A stretch of 64,000 bases of DNA from Litoreibacter janthinus (GTDB lineage Bacteria > Pseudomonadota > Alphaproteobacteria > Rhodobacterales > Rhodobacteraceae). A program made the position numbers and the translations under genes. This document shows, in pieces, positions 61,795 through 64,000 of the stretch; position 1 is the first letter of the stretch, and each line of letters starts with the position of its first letter. The stretch spans positions 937,751 through 1,001,750 of the forward strand of contig NZ_FOYO01000001.1 of assembly GCF_900111945.1 (NCBI RefSeq), written 5' to 3'. Under the pieces are notes generated by a model. That model searched no databases, had not been told where the DNA came from, and saw only the letters and a program-made list of their open reading frames with translations.

Positions 61795-63240
61795 ATGCAA
61801 ATCCTATCGCTTTTCAACTTTCTGACGCTGAACGAGTGGTCTGTATTGGCCATGTTCGGCATCTTTATCGTGATGCTGTTCCGCGGCATTCCTGTGGCTT
61901 ACGCCCTTGTAGGGGTTTCACTGGTATTTATTGTTCTGGGCGAGTTTGTGCTCGACCCGAACCGCAAGTACATCAACGAGTTCATCGAGTTTGACCGCAC
62001 AGGTATTTCCTACACCAAACTCTTTGCCAACGGCGGTCGCTTCTTCGGCGGTATCATCAAGAACCCGGTTCTTGTGGCGCTGCCGATGTTCATCTTCATG
62101 GGGCTAATGCTGGATCAATCCGGCGTGGCACAGCGCATGATGAAGGCGATGCAGGTGCTGTTTGGCGCGCTCAAAGGCGGGCTCGCGCTGTCGGTCATGC
62201 TGATCGGTATCATCCTTGCGGCATCCACTGGCGTCATCGGGGCCTCCGTGGTGCTGCTGGGCGTAATGGGCATTCCGACAATGATGGCGCAGAATTACTC
62301 CAAGCCCATCGCGACGGGGACAATCGCTGCGTCTGGTACCTTGGGTATTCTGATTCCCCCATCGATCATGCTGGTGATCATGTCGGACCAGTTGGCCATT
62401 TCGCTTGGCGACTTGTTTATGGGCGCACTGTTCCCCGGCCTCTTGCTCGGCGTGCTCTACATAGTTTTCTTGGTGGTCTATGGCTTGGTCAATCCTAAGG
62501 CGATGCCTGTGCCGGAAAACCGCCCTCCTGTGGATATGAAGGTGATCAAGGAAACAGCCTTGTCAGTGATGCCGCCAATGGCGCTGATCCTGCTGGTGCT
62601 TGGCTCGATCTTTTTCGGCTTTGCAACTCCGACGGAAGCCTCTGGTCTTGGGGCCATGGGGGCGACCATTCTGGCGCTGCTAAATCGCAAGTTAAACATG
62701 ACCGTCTTCAAGGATGTGATGCGCCAAACGCTGAACACCTCGGGCTACATTGTCGGTATCTTCATTGCCGCCAATTTCTTTGCTTTCATCTTGCGCCGTT
62801 TCGGTGGCGACCAAATCATCGAGCATATGGTGCTGTCCTCATTCGACGACAAATATCTGGTCGTGATTTTCATCTTGTTCATCATCTTCCTGTTGGGCTT
62901 CTTGTTGGACTGGATTGAGATCACGCTGATCATCATGCCGCTTATGCTGCCTGTTGTTCTGGCGTTGGACATACCGGTGGAAGGCTTTGGGGTCGTCGAC
63001 AACCCGTCAATCGTCTGGTTCGCCATTCTGGTGGCGGTGACATTGCAGACGTCTTTCCTGACGCCTCCCGTAGGCTTCGCTCTGTTCTACCTCAAGGGGG
63101 TTTGCCCGCCGGAGATTACGCTGGGCCATATCTACAAGGGTGTTATCCCGTTCGTGTTGCTGCAGCTAGCGGGTCTGGGGATCGTGTTCGCCTTCCCCAG
63201 TATCGTGACATGGCTACCAGCCATCGCTTACGGAAACTAA
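61795..63240 (+). CDS. dctM: TRAP transporter large permease (DctM)
   Basis: A 481-residue permease with about 12 to 13 helices. Typical motifs: AMFGIFIVMLFRGIPVAYAL, LVALPMFIFMGLMLDQSGVA, GVIGASVVLLGVMGIPTMM and ASGTLGILIPPSIMLVIMSD, later FGFATPTEASGLGAMGA and LTPPVGFALFYLKGV. It catalyses import of the ligand delivered by DctP. It begins 4 bases after dctQ and ends before a strong terminator. Confidence 0.94.
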   Translation: MQILSLFNFLTLNEWSVLAMFGIFIVMLFRGIPVAYALVGVSLVFIVLGEFVLDPNRKYINEFIEFDRTGISYTKLFANGGRFFGGIIKNPVLVALPMFIFMGLMLDQSGVAQRMMKAMQVLFGALKGGLALSVMLIGIILAASTGVIGASVVLLGVMGIPTMMAQNYSKPIATGTIAASGTLGILIPPSIMLVIMSDQLAISLGDLFMGALFPGLLLGVLYIVFLVVYGLVNPKAMPVPENRPPVDMKVIKETALSVMPPMALILLVLGSIFFGFATPTEASGLGAMGATILALLNRKLNMTVFKDVMRQTLNTSGYIVGIFIAANFFAFILRRFGGDQIIEHMVLSSFDDKYLVVIFILFIIFLLGFLLDWIEITLIIMPLMLPVVLALDIPVEGFGVVDNPSIVWFAILVAVTLQTSFLTPPVGFALFYLKGVCPPEITLGHIYKGVIPFVLLQLAGLGIVFAFPSIVTWLPAIAYGN

Positions 63241-63248
63241 ACGAAATG

Positions 63249-63271
63249 GCCGCCCCTCGGGGCGGCTTTTT
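63249..63271 (+). terminator. Rho-independent terminator after dctM
   Basis: Stem GCCGCC(CC) pairs with (GG)GGCGGC over a small loop (63249-63266), then TTTTT. Confidence 0.9.
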
Positions 63272-64000
63272 CATAGGGTGCGCAGCAATAGCCCGCTCGC
63301 GATGAAAACGATAAGCAGACCTGCAACCAGTTCGATCGCTGGGACAATCCGCGCGGCCAGTTTGGACGACGCAAAAGACCCAAGCAGCCCCGCCCGCATC
63401 GTGACCGCAGCAACTCCGACGCCGATGGTGACCACTGCCGTTCCAAGCGCCATGGCAAACGCGCCCGCAATACCTGCGGCGGCAATGCCCATCTGCCATG
63501 TGATAACCAACACGAACAGTGCGCCGGTGCAGGGACGAACCGCGATGCCTGCGATCAGGATCAAGGCATCGCGCAAAGATGTGGCGCTTTCCACTTCCGC
63601 AAGGCTTGGCCCGTGCTTGTGGCCGCACTCCGAGCAAGTGTCGTCCTCAGGATGGTGGTGATCTGCGTGATCGTGACTATGGCTATGGCTATGGATCTTG
63701 CGCTGACCAAAGAATTTCTTCAAGGCGCGGAGCGTCAACCAAAGTCCGATCAGGCCAATCGCCGCATAGCTGAACGGCGCCATATAGTCTTCTGCCGCAC
63801 CGACCATCTGCCCGCGGCTCAGGTTGAACAGCAACACGCCCGCATAGACGAGCGCGATTGCGGTGACCGCCTGCCCAAGGCTCGAAATCAACGAGATAAG
63901 AGACAGTCGAAACCACGGCACCTGACGCCCCAGCCCATAGCCGCCGATCAGCACCTTGCCATGCCCGGGGCCGACCGCATGGAAAAACCCATAAGCAAAG
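63271..64000 (-). CDS. NicO-family nickel/cobalt exporter (partial, N-terminus beyond window)
   Basis: About 243 C-terminal residues are present; the frame is open to the right edge, so the gene begins outside. Reading in from the edge, FAYGFFHAVGPGHGKVLIGG contains the HAxGPGHGK motif that binds metal in NicO/RcnA transporters. Helices follow (GQAVTAIALVYAGVLLFNL, FSYAAIGLIGLWLTLRALKK). A cytoplasmic loop HSHSHSHDHADHHH with CSECGHKHG is rich in metal ligands, then AVRPCTGALFVLVITWQMG. It probably exports nickel, cobalt or related ions. Convergent with the TRAP operon. Confidence 0.9.
   Translation of the reverse strand, partial: FAYGFFHAVGPGHGKVLIGGYGLGRQVPWFRLSLISLISSLGQAVTAIALVYAGVLLFNLSRGQMVGAAEDYMAPFSYAAIGLIGLWLTLRALKKFFGQRKIHSHSHSHDHADHHHPEDDTCSECGHKHGPSLAEVESATSLRDALILIAGIAVRPCTGALFVLVITWQMGIAAAGIAGAFAMALGTAVVTIGVGVAAVTMRAGLLGSFASSKLAARIVPAIELVAGLLIVFIASGLLLRTL

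Overview
The window looks like chromosomal DNA of a marine alphaproteobacterium of the order Rhodobacterales (Roseobacter group). This rests on gene content: a class I lysyl-tRNA synthetase, an NDUFS4-like complex I accessory protein, a pssA/psd pair, a taurine pathway with TauR of the MocR type beside soeABC, several TRAP and DMT transporters, and a beta-helix protein of a type I associate with this group. Species cannot be decided from the sequence. No rRNA operon, CRISPR array, insertion sequence or intact prophage is visible.

Layout. 1-6.7 kb: end of a FAD-linked hydroxyacid oxidase, a CAT-anticodon tRNA, and sugar/sugar-acid genes (SMP-30 lactonase, dgoK, galM, semialdehyde dehydrogenase) with what looks like a deletion scar where dgoA should be. 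5.7-10.4 kb: an M19 dipeptidase-like protein lacking some metal ligands, coupled to two uncharacterised proteins and followed by an HpsN-like histidinol-dehydrogenase paralogue. 10.5-14.1 kb: eptA-dgkA-pssA-psd, which together make phosphatidylethanolamine, use it to decorate lipid A and recycle the diacylglycerol.

14.2-28.7 kb is a taurine-to-sulfate module. TauABC imports taurine; Tpa transaminates it with pyruvate to sulfoacetaldehyde and alanine; Xsc makes acetyl phosphate and sulfite; Pta makes acetyl-CoA; SoeABC oxidises sulfite to sulfate at the inner face of the membrane. TauR is the likely regulator. The TSUP-type exporter gene inside the operon seems internally deleted.

28.8-38.3 kb: sdaA, a uronate dehydrogenase, glpR divergent from glpDK with tandem repeats between them, a gamma-glutamylcyclotransferase, dodecin, a geranylgeranyl-reductase-family oxidoreductase, phnA, cspA and a DUF465 protein. 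38.3-40.3 kb is an AT-richer, gene-poor stretch with small orphan genes. 40.3-48.9 kb is housekeeping: ettA, an aldo/keto reductase, nadD, a DMT permease, dacB, a TerB-like protein, lysS and a DUF4864 protein. 49-53.4 kb is accessory: a large beta-helix protein, a universal stress protein, an EmrE-like permease, an ABM-domain protein and a low-GC orphan gene attached to the end of uvrB.

53.4-64 kb: uvrB, the NDUFS4-like gene, a plsC/cdsA pair, a yiaAB-pspA envelope-stress unit beneath a TetR repressor whose palindromic operators can be read directly, tRNA-Arg(TCT), a complete TRAP transporter (dctPQM type) and the C-terminal part of a NicO-family metal exporter.
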